From positions 62,001 to 126,000 of the forward strand of contig NZ_WTVG02000038.1 in NCBI RefSeq assembly GCF_012910705.2: 64,000 bases of DNA, written 5' to 3'. A program made the translations under genes and the position numbers. The notes below the pieces were generated by a model that was not told the origin of the DNA, did no database searches, and was given only the letters and a program-made list of their open reading frames with translations. The DNA is from Aromatoleum anaerobium. Lineage in GTDB: Bacteria > Pseudomonadota > Gammaproteobacteria > Burkholderiales > Rhodocyclaceae. Positions 25,798-35,263 of this stretch are shown here, piece by piece. Every line of letters begins with the position of its first letter. The first letter of the stretch is position 1.

Positions 25798-27933
25798 ATG
25801 CATCTTCGCACCCTCGGCGTGGCGATCGCGGCCGCGCTGCCTGCGCTCGCGACCGCCCAGACCACCCCCCAGGTCACGCTGCCAACCGTCACCGTCACCG
25901 GCGACACGGCCAGCGCTCCGTCCTACAATCCGCTGGTGTCCTCCTCGGCGACGAAAGGCACCGCGCCGCTGCGCGACATCCCGCAGACGGTCAACGTCGT
26001 CGGCCCGGAGCTGATCGCCGACCAGGGCGTGCGCTCGCTGACCGAGGCGCTGCAGAACGTGCCCGGCGTGACGCTGAACATGGGCGACGGCCAGCGCGAC
26101 CAGGTCGCGATCCGCGGCTTCACCGCGATCGGCGACAACTTCCTCGACGGCGTGCGCGACGACGCGCTGTATTTTCGCGACCTGTCGAACACCGAACGCA
26201 TCGAAGTCATCAAGGGCCCGGCGGCGGTGCTGTACGGGCGCGGCTCGTCGGGCGGCATCATCAATCGCGTCAGCAAGATGCCGACGACGCAAGCGATCCG
26301 CGACATCACCGTCCAGCTCGACAGCGAAGGCGAGCGGCGCGCGAGCTTCGACCTGGGCGGCGGACTCGGCGAAGCCGGCCACAGCTTCCGGCTGACCGGC
26401 GCGTTCGAGGACTCGACCGGCTTTCGCGACGAATCCTTCCTGAAGCGCGAGGCGATCGCCCCGTCGCTCGACCTCAAGCTCGGCGAGGACACGCGACTGC
26501 TGCTGCAGGTCGCGCACAACCGCGACCGGCGCCCGACCGATTTCGGCATTCCCGACAACAACGGCCGCCCGCTCGACGTCGATCACGACACGTATTACGG
26601 CTCCGGCAACGCCGAGCGCGACGACGAAACGAGCGCGACGATGAATACCGCGACGGCGACGCTCGCGCACCGCATCAACACCGACTGGTCGCTGCGCAAC
26701 GTGCTGCGCTACTACGACTTCAAGCTCGACCGGAACAACACGCTGTACCGCTCGGGCAGTGCCTACACGCTCGTCAATGGCGAGCTCTTCATGCAGCGCA
26801 CGCACGGCCACGTCATGCGCGACGAGGACGGCTGGTTCAACCAGTTCGAGCTGACCCAGCAACTCGCGCTCGGCGGCCTGCGCCACACGCTGCTGTACGG
26901 CCTCGAGCTCGGCAGCCAGGAGAAGCGGCTCGACATCGACAACTGGATCGGCATCGACACGGTCCCGCTGTTCAACCCCGGCGGCGCGATCCCGCCCTAC
27001 AGGAGCGTCGCACCGAACTCGCGCACGATCGACAACGTCACGACGCAGGACAGTGCCGGCGTGTACGTGCAGGACCAGATCGCGTTCGGCGAGCACTGGA
27101 AGGCGCTCGTCGGCGTGCGCTACGACGACTACCGGCAGGAAACCACCGAGCCCGGCAAACCGGACTTCGAACGCACCGACCGCGAATGGAGCCCGCGCGC
27201 CGGGCTCGTGTGGCAACCGGACGCGATGCAGTCGTACTACGTGTCGGTGTCGCGCTCGTTCCAGCCGTCCGGCGAACAGTTCCAGCTCAATGCGTCGAAC
27301 GTCGACAGCGAGCCGGAAATCTCGACGAACTACGAGATCGGCGCGAAGTGGGATCTCCTCGGCGGCGCGCTGTCTGCGGGGGCGTCGGTGTTCCAGCTCG
27401 TACGCACCGACATGAAGATCACCGAGCCGGTGTCGCGCCTGACGATCAATGCCGGCGAGCAGCGCACGAACGGCCTCGAGCTGTCGCTCTCCGGCCGTCC
27501 GGCCGCCGGCTGGCAGGTTCACGCCGGCTACGCGCTCCTCGACACCGAGATCGTCAAATCGACCGCGACCGGCGGCGCGAACTTCGGCACGACCCGCGTC
27601 ACGGTGCCGTTCGAAGGCAAGGACGCGGCGCTGACGCCGCGCCACAGCGCGTCGCTGTGGGTGATGCGCGAGCTCGGCCTCGGCTGGCGCCTCGGCGGCG
27701 GGGTACGCGCGCAGTCGTCGCAATTCGCGTCACCGGACAACCTCGTGCGCCTGCCCGGCTTCGCGGTGTTCGACGCCGCGCTGCTGTATCGCAGCCGCGC
27801 CTACGATCTCGCGTTCAACCTGAAGAACGTCTTCGATCGCGAGTACTGGGCGTCCGCGCACGGCAGCGTCAACGGCCTGAACCAGCCGGGCGCCCCGCGC
27901 ACGCTGCAGGCGACTGCGACCTACCGCTTCTGA
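25798..27933 (+). CDS. TonB-dependent siderophore receptor, catecholate/Fiu-like
   Basis: 711 residues. A signal peptide ends near TAQTTPQ; a possible TonB box lies in VTLPTVTVTG. The plug domain carries IPQTVNVVGPELIADQG, NVPGVTLNMGDGQRDQVAIRGF and IEVIKGPAAVLYGRGSSGGIINRVSKMP. The rest is a beta-barrel ending in the aromatic C-terminus TYRF needed for outer membrane insertion. It is probably a ferric-siderophore receptor of the TIGR01783 type. A Fur-box-like site precedes it. The second receptor follows 92 bases downstream on the same strand. TonB, ExbB and ExbD are not in the window. Confidence 0.9.
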   Translation: MHLRTLGVAIAAALPALATAQTTPQVTLPTVTVTGDTASAPSYNPLVSSSATKGTAPLRDIPQTVNVVGPELIADQGVRSLTEALQNVPGVTLNMGDGQRDQVAIRGFTAIGDNFLDGVRDDALYFRDLSNTERIEVIKGPAAVLYGRGSSGGIINRVSKMPTTQAIRDITVQLDSEGERRASFDLGGGLGEAGHSFRLTGAFEDSTGFRDESFLKREAIAPSLDLKLGEDTRLLLQVAHNRDRRPTDFGIPDNNGRPLDVDHDTYYGSGNAERDDETSATMNTATATLAHRINTDWSLRNVLRYYDFKLDRNNTLYRSGSAYTLVNGELFMQRTHGHVMRDEDGWFNQFELTQQLALGGLRHTLLYGLELGSQEKRLDIDNWIGIDTVPLFNPGGAIPPYRSVAPNSRTIDNVTTQDSAGVYVQDQIAFGEHWKALVGVRYDDYRQETTEPGKPDFERTDREWSPRAGLVWQPDAMQSYYVSVSRSFQPSGEQFQLNASNVDSEPEISTNYEIGAKWDLLGGALSAGASVFQLVRTDMKITEPVSRLTINAGEQRTNGLELSLSGRPAAGWQVHAGYALLDTEIVKSTATGGANFGTTRVTVPFEGKDAALTPRHSASLWVMRELGLGWRLGGGVRAQSSQFASPDNLVRLPGFAVFDAALLYRSRAYDLAFNLKNVFDREYWASAHGSVNGLNQPGAPRTLQATATYRF

Positions 27934-28025
27934 TTTCCGCCCTGCCGCGCCGCCGGCGTTACTGCGCCGGCGGGCGCTGCCGACCGCTTTCCGACCTTCC
28001 CTTTCCATCGACCCAATATCCAGAC

Positions 28026-30125
28026 ATGCGACTCAAAACCCTCGCCCGCCTGATTCCCGCCGCCGCGCTGCTCGCCGCGCACGGCCCCCTCCTCGCCGCC
28101 GACCAGCAGCTCGAAGCGGTCGAAGTCTTCGCCACCGATTCCGGCTGGCGCGCCGGCAGCGTCGGCGTCGGCACGTTCCGCGACACGCCGGCGAAGGACG
28201 TGCCGATGACGATCAACGTCATCGACCGCGATCTGCTCGACGCGCAGCAGGCCAACGGCCTGTACGAGGCGCTGAAGAACACCGCCGGCGTCACGCGCGC
28301 CCAGCTCGGTGCGACCGCATACGACAACCTGTCGATCCGCGGCCTGCTCGTCGAGAACCGCTCGAACTACCGCCTGAACGGCGGCCTGCCGATCGTCAAC
28401 CTCATCGATCTGCCGCTGGAGAACAAGGAGCGCGTGGAGGTGCTCAAAGGCGTCGGCGGCCTGTACTACGGCTTCGTGCCGCCGTCCGGAATCATCAACC
28501 TGGTCACGAAGCGCGCCGGCAGCACGCCGGTCACGGCGATCCAGCTCTCGACCGATGACAACGGCACGGCGGTCGCCGGCCTCGACGTCGGCCGGCGCTT
28601 CGGCGCGAACGGCGAGTTCGGCGCACGCGTGAACGTCGTCGGCGGCGAGCTCCAGAGCGCGGTCGAAGGCGCCGACGGCGACCGCCATCTCGTCGCCGGC
28701 GCGTTCGACTGGAACGTGACCGACCGCTGGCTGCTGAAGCTCGACGTCGAGGACATCGCCAAGGACGTCGTCGAGCAGTCGAGCATCCTGGCGCTGCCCG
28801 CCGTCAACGGGAAGATCCCGCTGCCGCGCATCCCCGACCCGGAGAAGCTGATCGCGCCGGACTGGGCGAACTACGATGCGCGCGCGCGCAACGTGCAGGT
28901 GCGCAGCGACTTCGCGATCAACGACGCGTGGATCTGGACCGTCGAAGCCGGCCGCGCATGGCTCGAGCGCGACCGCAACTTCTCGCAGATGCAGAACTAC
29001 GATCTCGCGACCGGCGAAGGCGACTTGCGCATCTCGCGTTCGAAGGGCCAGGAATACGAGAACCGCAATGCCCGCACCGAAATCGCCGGCCTGGTGGAGA
29101 CCGGCGCCGTCACGCACGACGCGACTTTCGGCTATGCGCAGAACACGCTGCGCCAAACGGTCGGCGCGACGCGCACCGTGGTGGTGCGCCAGAACCTCTT
29201 CGATCCGCGCGACATCCCGGAGACAGCCGTCACCTATCCGGCAAGTGCTCCGCACTCGCGCACCTACGACAAGGGCTGGTACGCCTTCGACCGCATCGGC
29301 TTCGGTGACTGGCTCGTCATGGCCGGCGCGCGCGGCAGCAAGTTCGAGTTCGAGCACGCGACGAGCCCGGCGCAGAACTACAGCAAGAGCAAGGTGACAC
29401 CGACGATTGCCGCGGTCTACAAGCTCACGCCGGCGACGAACGTTTATGCCGGATACCTCGAAGGTCTCGAGGACGGCGGCATTGCGCGGCCGGAAGCGGT
29501 CAATGCGGGGACATCCCTCGAGCCGCTGGTGAGCGAGCAATGGGAGGCCGGCATCAAGAGCGAATGGATGGGCCTGCAGACGAATGCGGCACTGTTCCAG
29601 ATCGAGCGGCCGATGAACGGCGAGGTGGATCGTGTCTTTCAGCGCATGGGCGAGGCGCGCCTGCGCGGCGTCGAGCTGTCCGCGGGCGGTCCGTTCGCGC
29701 CACGCTGGAGCGTGTTCGCGTCCGCGCAGTGGCTCGATGCCGAGTTCACCGACGCCGAGAACGATCCGCGCCTCGTCGGCAACCGGCCGGCGAACACGCC
29801 CGAGTTCACCGCGAGCCTGTTCATCGAGCACCGGCTCGCGGCGATCCGCGGCCTCGCGCTGTCGGCGGGCGCGTATTACACCGGCGAGCGCGAAGTCGAC
29901 CCGCTGAACCAGGCGACCGTGGCCGGCTACACCCGTTACGACCTAGGCGCGCGCTATCGGACGAAGCTCGGCACGAACCAGCTCGACCTCGTCGCGAACC
30001 TCGAGAACGCGACCGACAAGCGCTACTGGGCTGCGGCCGGCGACAGCCGGGTGAACTCGAACTCTCCGTTGCTCGCAGTCGGCATGCCGCGCACGCTGCG
30101 GCTGTCGGCGAAACTCTCGTTCTGA
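28026..30125 (+). CDS. TonB-dependent siderophore receptor, second copy
   Basis: 699 residues with a signal peptide (cleavage near LLAADQQ). The plug has VPMTINVIDRDLLDAQ, AYDNLSIRGLLVENRSNYRLNG and VEVLKGVGGLYYGFVPPSGIINLVTKR; the barrel ends in the expected LSAKLSF. It is clearly related to the upstream receptor but diverged and lacks an obvious TonB-box spelling like its neighbour. The ATG at 28026 opens the signal peptide directly; the frame is open upstream through the previous gene but that is not coding. It is followed 37 bases later by a PepSY membrane gene, suggesting an iron-uptake operon. Confidence 0.9.
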   Translation: MRLKTLARLIPAAALLAAHGPLLAADQQLEAVEVFATDSGWRAGSVGVGTFRDTPAKDVPMTINVIDRDLLDAQQANGLYEALKNTAGVTRAQLGATAYDNLSIRGLLVENRSNYRLNGGLPIVNLIDLPLENKERVEVLKGVGGLYYGFVPPSGIINLVTKRAGSTPVTAIQLSTDDNGTAVAGLDVGRRFGANGEFGARVNVVGGELQSAVEGADGDRHLVAGAFDWNVTDRWLLKLDVEDIAKDVVEQSSILALPAVNGKIPLPRIPDPEKLIAPDWANYDARARNVQVRSDFAINDAWIWTVEAGRAWLERDRNFSQMQNYDLATGEGDLRISRSKGQEYENRNARTEIAGLVETGAVTHDATFGYAQNTLRQTVGATRTVVVRQNLFDPRDIPETAVTYPASAPHSRTYDKGWYAFDRIGFGDWLVMAGARGSKFEFEHATSPAQNYSKSKVTPTIAAVYKLTPATNVYAGYLEGLEDGGIARPEAVNAGTSLEPLVSEQWEAGIKSEWMGLQTNAALFQIERPMNGEVDRVFQRMGEARLRGVELSAGGPFAPRWSVFASAQWLDAEFTDAENDPRLVGNRPANTPEFTASLFIEHRLAAIRGLALSAGAYYTGEREVDPLNQATVAGYTRYDLGARYRTKLGTNQLDLVANLENATDKRYWAAAGDSRVNSNSPLLAVGMPRTLRLSAKLSF

Positions 30126-30162
30126 TCCCTCCTGACCGGTCCCTGTTGCCAGAGAGCCTTTC

Positions 30163-30804
30163 GTGATCCACCTTCATCCCCGCCCGGCTGCGCAGCGCGG
30201 CAACGTGCAAAAGTGGCTGCGCCGCATTCATGCGTGGTTCGGCCTCGCGATCGCGGCGATGCTGCTGCTGTTCGCGGTGACCGGCTTCCTGCTGAACCAC
30301 CGCGCGGTGATGAAGATTCCCGCGCTCGACCGCAGCGAGGTGACGCAGATACTGCCGCTCGAAGCCGGACCCGCCGATCCGCAGGCGCTCGCCGCGGCGC
30401 TCGCTCCGGCGCTCGGCGTCGAGGCCGGGGCGCTGAAGCCGCGCATCGAGCCTTCGCGTGCCGTGAGCTGGGGTGACGGCGAACTACGCCAGCCGGAGCG
30501 CTGGACGCTGCGCGCCGATACGCCTTCCGAGACAGTGCAGGTCGAATACTGGCTCGGCAGCCGCCAGGCCGAGGTGAAGCGCACGAAGCCGAACCTGTGG
30601 CTGTACCTGGCACGCCTGCACATGTCGATCGGTACCGGGCCGGCGTGGATCCTGCTATCCGACGCCGCCGCGCTCGGCCTCGCGTTCCTCGGCCTGTCGG
30701 GCTTCTGGCTGTGGGGGCGGCTGCACGGCTCGCGGCGGAGGCTCACGCTGCTCGCGAGCGCCGGGCTCGCCCTGACCGGCACGCTCGCCTGGCTGGCGGG
30801 GTAG
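30163..30804 (+). CDS. PepSY-associated transmembrane protein
   Basis: 213 residues, starting with GTG. The N-terminal segment KWLRRIHAWFGLAIAAMLLLFAVTGFLLNHR is the PepSY_TM signature, and there is a periplasmic domain from about residue 45 to 150, then two more hydrophobic segments. Proteins of this family often accompany siderophore receptors and are proposed to assist periplasmic ferric-siderophore reduction; no haem ligand pair is obvious beyond histidines at IHAW and RLHMS. The distance of 37 bases to the receptor suggests co-transcription. Confidence 0.75.
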   Translation: MIHLHPRPAAQRGNVQKWLRRIHAWFGLAIAAMLLLFAVTGFLLNHRAVMKIPALDRSEVTQILPLEAGPADPQALAAALAPALGVEAGALKPRIEPSRAVSWGDGELRQPERWTLRADTPSETVQVEYWLGSRQAEVKRTKPNLWLYLARLHMSIGTGPAWILLSDAAALGLAFLGLSGFWLWGRLHGSRRRLTLLASAGLALTGTLAWLAG

Positions 30805-30889
30805 GCACGGATTTTTTCTTGCAATGCAGCATCGCCGCCAAAACCTGAGAAAATCGCACCCCGCCCCGCCCGACCCCCTTCTCCCAGCC

Positions 30890-31801
30890 GTGATCGTCCG
30901 CCCTCGTCCGCACTGGATGCATTTGCTGTTCGTTCGCCGCGGGTCGCTCGTTTCCCGCATCCTGCCGCAGCAGCTGTTCATCCTCGCGCTGTCGTGCGGC
31001 GTCGTGCTGATGCACGGCCAGCTTTTCCACTTCAAGGTGACGCTCAACGCGAACCCGTTCTCGCTGATGGGGGTCGCGCTCGCAATCTTCCTCGGCTTTC
31101 GCATCAACGCGAGCTATGACCGCTACTGGGAAGCGCGCAAGCTGTGGGGCGACGTCCTCGTCGAGACGCGCAACCTCGCGCGGCAGGCCCTGACGCTGAC
31201 GACACGCAACGTCGAGAGCCGCCCTTTCGTGCTCGGCCTCATCGGCTTCGCCGCGGCGATGCGCAACCAGCTGCGCCACCAGCCGCGCGACGCCGATCTG
31301 CTCGGTCTGCTTCCCGCTGTCGTCATCGAGCGCGCCCGCGTCGCCCGCTCGGCGCCGGCGCTGGTGTTGCTGTGGCTCGGTCAATGGCTGCGCGAGCGCC
31401 GCGAAGCGGGACAACTTGACACGATGCTCGCGCAGCAGATGGAGCAGTCGCTGAACGGGCTGTCGTCGTCGCTCGGCGGCTGCGAGCGCATCGCCAATAC
31501 ACCGTTGCCCTTCACCTATACGGTGATCCTGCACCGCAGCGCCTATGTTTATTGCGCGCTGCTGCCTTTCGGGCTGGTCGATTCGATCGGCCTCATGACG
31601 CCGCTGGTCGTGAGCTTCGTGTCCTACACGTTCTTCGCGCTCGAAGCGCTCAGCGACGAGATCGAGGAGCCTTTCGGCACGATGGCGAACGATCTCGCGC
31701 TCGACGCGCTCGTCGCTGGCGTCAACGCGAGCCTGCGCGAGATGCTCGGCGAAGAGCCGCCGCCGGTGCCTGTCCCCGACGAGAACTTCCTGCTCGCGTG
31801 A
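30890..31801 (+). CDS. Bestrophin-like anion channel protein
   Basis: About 303 residues. IVRPRPHWMHLLFVRRGSLVSRILPQ is the typical N-terminus, so I place the start at the GTG at 30890. An ATG at 30824 would add 22 residues (rich in Pro and Arg) without family similarity. The core is conserved: NPFSLMGVALAIFLGFRINASYDRYWEARKLWG, LPFTYTVILHRSAYVYCALLPFGLVDSIG, and the acidic cluster DEIEEPFG that gates bacterial bestrophins. They form pentameric chloride-type channels in the inner membrane. It is the last gene of the group with the receptors, 85 bases after the PepSY gene. Confidence 0.85.
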   Translation: MIVRPRPHWMHLLFVRRGSLVSRILPQQLFILALSCGVVLMHGQLFHFKVTLNANPFSLMGVALAIFLGFRINASYDRYWEARKLWGDVLVETRNLARQALTLTTRNVESRPFVLGLIGFAAAMRNQLRHQPRDADLLGLLPAVVIERARVARSAPALVLLWLGQWLRERREAGQLDTMLAQQMEQSLNGLSSSLGGCERIANTPLPFTYTVILHRSAYVYCALLPFGLVDSIGLMTPLVVSFVSYTFFALEALSDEIEEPFGTMANDLALDALVAGVNASLREMLGEEPPPVPVPDENFLLA

Positions 31802-31828
31802 CGCGGGACCGCTGCCCCCGCGGCTCGG

Positions 31829-32155
31829 TCACCGCCCGCCGCAGGGGTGGCGGTCCGCGCCGCAGTTGCGGAAATCGCCGAGCGGGCGGTTGAAGGTGTA
31901 CTCGAGCGGCTTGCCGACCAGCTCGCGCGCGGCATCGGAAGCGGAGCCGCTCGGCGCGGTGAACGGCAGGGAAACGAGGAAGGCCGCAACCCCGACCACC
32001 GAACCGACGAAGGTCAGCGGCCGCACGAGGACAAGATCGACGATCATGTCGCTCCCGCGGTCACCGAGCACGGCGTCATCGGCCTGGGCGAACGCCGGCG
32101 CCGACGACCACGAAAGAAAGCCCGCCGCCAGGCTCGCGATGAACAGTTTTTTCAT
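31829..32155 (-). CDS. Small secreted/membrane hypothetical protein
   Basis: 108 residues from the ATG at 32153-32155. There is a signal peptide (KKLFIASLAAGFLSWSSAPAFA) and then one hydrophobic stretch (LTFVGSVVGVAAFLVSLPF) in the mature part. The C-terminus has two cysteines (FRNCGADRHPCGG). Similar small proteins accompany metal or envelope genes in Azoarcus relatives as far as I recall, but I do not know a function. It lies 33 bases after the DUF411 gene on the same strand. Confidence 0.6.
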   Translation of the reverse strand: MKKLFIASLAAGFLSWSSAPAFAQADDAVLGDRGSDMIVDLVLVRPLTFVGSVVGVAAFLVSLPFTAPSGSASDAARELVGKPLEYTFNRPLGDFRNCGADRHPCGGR

Positions 32156-32188
32156 GACTGACTCCCTGGTCAACTCCCGGCACCCGCG

Positions 32189-32644
32189 TCAGTGCGACGC
32201 GAACGGCCGGTGCTTGCCGTCCGCATCGAAGCTGACGACTTCGTAACGCTCGGAAGGATACGCCCCTTCCATGCCCGGCGAACCCGCCGGCATTCCGGGC
32301 GCCGCGATGCCGGCCACTTTCGGCTTTTCGGCGAGCAGGCGCCGCACATCCGCCGCAGGCACGTGGCCTTCGACGACGTAGCCGCCGATCTTCGCCGTGT
32401 GGCACGAAGCGAGCGCCTGCGGCACGCCAGCGTCGCGCTTGACCGCGCTCATCGCGGTGCTGCGGACCTCTTTGACGGCGAAGCCGCTCGCGCGCATGTG
32501 CTCGGCCCACTTGCCACAGCAGCCGCAATTCGGATCCTTGTACATGACGACTTCCTCGCCGGCCGCGAAGACGGGGCCGCCCGCGAAGGCGGCGACCAGC
32601 CCGAGGGCGGAAACGAGACGGAGGAAGGCGGGACGGGTGTTCAT
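32189..32644 (-). CDS. DUF411 family periplasmic metal-binding protein
   Basis: 151 residues with a signal peptide ending near PVFAAG. The mature protein has a cluster VMYKDPNCGCCGKWAEHMRASGF (Cys-x-Cys-Cys) and the SCHTAKIGGYVVEGHVPAADVRRLL block that define DUF411. Several members are linked to copper handling by context. The C-terminal tail VVSFDADGKHRPFASH supplies further histidines. It is 11 bases downstream of ygiQ on the same strand. Confidence 0.8.
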   Translation of the reverse strand: MNTRPAFLRLVSALGLVAAFAGGPVFAAGEEVVMYKDPNCGCCGKWAEHMRASGFAVKEVRSTAMSAVKRDAGVPQALASCHTAKIGGYVVEGHVPAADVRRLLAEKPKVAGIAAPGMPAGSPGMEGAYPSERYEVVSFDADGKHRPFASH

Positions 32645-32655
32645 AACGACTCCTG

Positions 32656-34710
32656 TTACAGGGGGGTAAGGGATTTCCGGCGCGGGGACCGTTGCCGTGA
32701 AGGCTTCGAGCGCTCGGCGACGAGCGGCACGCCCGGCTGATGGCGCGGCACGAGGCAGTTCGGTCCGCTGCCGATCAGGTCCGCGCGGCCCATGCCGAGC
32801 AGCGCTTCGCGGATCAGCGGCCAGTTCTCCGGGTCGTGCCAGCGCAGCAGCGCCTTGTGCAACTTCCTGAGCTTGCCGGCGCGCGCGGTCTCGACGATCT
32901 CCGAGTCGGCCGACACCTTGCGCAGCGGATTGCGGCGGCTGTGGTACATCGTCGTTGCCATCGCCATCGGCGTCGGCATGAAGGTCTGCACCTGGTCGGG
33001 CCGAAAGCCGTTCTTCTTCAGCCACAGCGCGAGGTTCAGCATGTCCTCGTCGGTCGTGCCCGGGTGCGCGGCGATGAAATACGGCACGAGGTGCTGCTTC
33101 TTGCCGGCCTCGCGCGAGTATTTCTCGAACATCCCGGCGAACTTCTCGTAGGTGCCGATGCCCGGCTTCATCATCTTCGACAGCGGCCCTGCCTCGGTAT
33201 GCTCGGGCGCGATCTTCAAGAGGCCGCTGACGTGGTGCGTGACGAGTTCCTTCACGTACTCCGGCGAGCGCACCGCGAGGTCGTAGCGCAGCCCCGAGCC
33301 GATCGTCACGCGCTTGACGCCCGGAATCGCGCGCGCCTTGCGGTACAGCGAGATCAGCGGCGCGTGGTCGGTTTTCAGGTTCTCGCAGATGCCGGGATAG
33401 ACGCACGACAGCCGCCGGCACGAGGACTCGATCTGCTTGTCCTTGCACGCCATGCGGTACATGTTCGCGGTCGGGCCGCCGAGGTCGGTGATGTGCCCCT
33501 TGAAGTCCGGCGTCCGGTCGCGGATCTCCTCGATCTCGTGCAGGATCGATTCTTCCGAACGGCTCTGGATGATGCGGCCTTCGTGCTCGGTGATCGAGCA
33601 GAACGTGCAGCCACCGAAACAGCCACGCATGATGTTGATCGAGAACTTGATCATGTCCCACGCCGGGATGCGCGCGTCGCCGTACGACGGATGCGGCCGG
33701 CGCGCGTACGGCAGGCCGAAGACGAAATCCATCTCGGGGGTGGAGAGCGGCAGCGGCGGCGGGTTGAGCCACACGTCGCGCCGCCCCGGCCCGTCGCCGT
33801 GCGCCTGGACCAGCGCCCGGGCGTTGCCGGGGTTCGATTCGAGGTGGAACACGCGCGAAGCGTGCGCGTACATCACCGGGTCGGCGACGACCGTCTCATA
33901 CGACGGCAGGCGCACGACGGTCCTGCCGCGCGCCTGCCGCCGCGCCGCGGCGCGTTCCGCCGCCGGGACGATGCGCACCGGCTGCGCAACGCCTTCGCCG
34001 GCCGTAGCCGGCTTTTCGGGCTCCATCGCGTACGGGTCGGGATGGGGCTCGACGCGGCCGGGGCGGTCGAGCGTGGTCGAGTCCTGCTCGGTCCAGTCAG
34101 CGTCGGGCAGCCAGCCCGGTCGGACGAGGAACGCCGTGCCGCGCAGGTCGCGGATCGCGTCGATCGGCTCGCCGTCGGCGAGGCGGTGCGCGAGTGCGAC
34201 CAGCGCGCGCTCGGCGTTGCCGAACAGCAGCAGGTCGGCTTTCGAGTCCGGGAGCACCGAACGACGCACCTTGTCCGACCAGTAGTCGTAATGCGCGATG
34301 CGGCGCAGCGACGCTTCGATGCTGCCGATGACGACATTCGCGCCGGGGAAGGCTTCGCGCGCACGCTGGGCGTAGACGGTCACCGCGCGGTCGGGCCGGC
34401 GGCCGGCCTGCGCGCCCGGCGTATAGGCGTCTTCCGAGCGGATCTTGCGCTCGGCGGTGTAGCGGTTGATGAGCGAATCCATGTTCCCCGCGGTGATGCC
34501 GAAGAACAGTCGCGGGCGCCCCAGCGCACGGAACGGCTCGGCGCTCTTCCAGTCCGGCTGGCTGATGATGCCGACGCGAAAGCCCTGCGCTTCGAGCAGC
34601 CGCCCGATGAGCGCCATGCCGAAGCTCGGGTGGTCGAGGTACGCATCGCCGGTGACGAGGACGACATCGCACTCCTCCCAGCCGAGCGCGCGCATCTCGG
34701 CGCGCGACAT
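32656..34710 (-). CDS. ygiQ: YgiQ family radical SAM protein (start uncertain, possible 5' frameshift)
   Basis: 684 residues from the ATG at 34708-34710. The radical SAM cluster motif [15 protein letters not shown] is present near the middle, preceded by SVNIMRG-like NIMRG. YgiQ proteins have unknown substrates. In the same frame immediately upstream of the ATG, the sequence reads PAPFLP, the residues that precede MSREEM in E. coli YgiQ. No start codon follows in that frame, but another frame opens at an ATG (34783-34785) and joins it if the run of five G at 34736-34740 had one more base. The real N-terminus may therefore be longer, with a frameshift or sequencing error. Confidence 0.88.
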   Translation of the reverse strand: MSRAEMRALGWEECDVVLVTGDAYLDHPSFGMALIGRLLEAQGFRVGIISQPDWKSAEPFRALGRPRLFFGITAGNMDSLINRYTAERKIRSEDAYTPGAQAGRRPDRAVTVYAQRAREAFPGANVVIGSIEASLRRIAHYDYWSDKVRRSVLPDSKADLLLFGNAERALVALAHRLADGEPIDAIRDLRGTAFLVRPGWLPDADWTEQDSTTLDRPGRVEPHPDPYAMEPEKPATAGEGVAQPVRIVPAAERAAARRQARGRTVVRLPSYETVVADPVMYAHASRVFHLESNPGNARALVQAHGDGPGRRDVWLNPPPLPLSTPEMDFVFGLPYARRPHPSYGDARIPAWDMIKFSINIMRGCFGGCTFCSITEHEGRIIQSRSEESILHEIEEIRDRTPDFKGHITDLGGPTANMYRMACKDKQIESSCRRLSCVYPGICENLKTDHAPLISLYRKARAIPGVKRVTIGSGLRYDLAVRSPEYVKELVTHHVSGLLKIAPEHTEAGPLSKMMKPGIGTYEKFAGMFEKYSREAGKKQHLVPYFIAAHPGTTDEDMLNLALWLKKNGFRPDQVQTFMPTPMAMATTMYHSRRNPLRKVSADSEIVETARAGKLRKLHKALLRWHDPENWPLIREALLGMGRADLIGSGPNCLVPRHQPGVPLVAERSKPSRQRSPRRKSLTPL

Positions 34711-34824
34711 CGGCAGGAACGGGGCAGGGCTGGCCGGGGGCGGGCGCGGGCAAAAATGCTGGGGACGGGAGCGGCAGGCATGGTGGCGGGCATTGTACTG
34801 GGACGCCCCGAGCCGCGCTTCGGT

Positions 34825-35232
34825 TCAATCGCCGGCGCCCGGCCGGGTGTCCGATGCGCTTCGCCCGGCCCTTCGCCGGCGACGGCGCCATAGCACGCCG
34901 TAGAACACGGCATTGACGGCCAGCACGAAAACGCCGAGCACCGTGCCGATCGCCGGCGTCAGCCCCGCGGGGTAGATCAGCGGCAGCAGGTAATGCTCGA
35001 TGAAACCTCCCCCGTAGCCTGCCTCGCCCGCGGCGCGGCGCAACGCGTTTTCGAGCGGCGTCAACGGGCACACGCCGCCGATCAGCTCGATCCCCGCACC
35101 CCACGCGACCACCGGCAGGTGCAGCCACGCGAGGCGCGGCCAGTGCAGCACCAGCGCGCCGCCCGCGACGACGAACAGGATGAACGCGAAATGGACCAGG
35201 ACGACGAAATCGGCAGCGAAACTCGCGAGCAT
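34825..35232 (-). CDS. DUF2784 family membrane protein
   Basis: 135 residues from the ATG at 35230-35232. Three to four hydrophobic segments are separated by short loops; the motif FVVLVHFAFILFVVAGGALV and the conserved GIELIGGVCPLTPLENALR, ending in FIEHYLLPLIYP, are typical of DUF2784. Function unknown. A longer start at 35289 would overlap the RND pump stop at 35264, which is possible but adds a charged N-terminus without similarity. The C-terminus is very arginine-rich. Confidence 0.75.
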   Translation of the reverse strand: MLASFAADFVVLVHFAFILFVVAGGALVLHWPRLAWLHLPVVAWGAGIELIGGVCPLTPLENALRRAAGEAGYGGGFIEHYLLPLIYPAGLTPAIGTVLGVFVLAVNAVFYGVLWRRRRRRAGRSASDTRPGAGD

Positions 35233-35263
35233 CCGCTCCTCCGGCAAGGACCGCCCCGCTCGC

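Noticed and set aside
24307..27723. Reverse-strand frame of over 1100 codons opposite metK and the receptor gene
   Set aside because: It spans two unrelated forward genes and their intergenic control region, so it cannot be a gene; composition is that of a shadow frame.
27955..27985. CGCCGGCG palindrome pair between the two receptor genes as a terminator
   Set aside because: No T-run follows; the next gene continues in the same direction and is probably co-transcribed.
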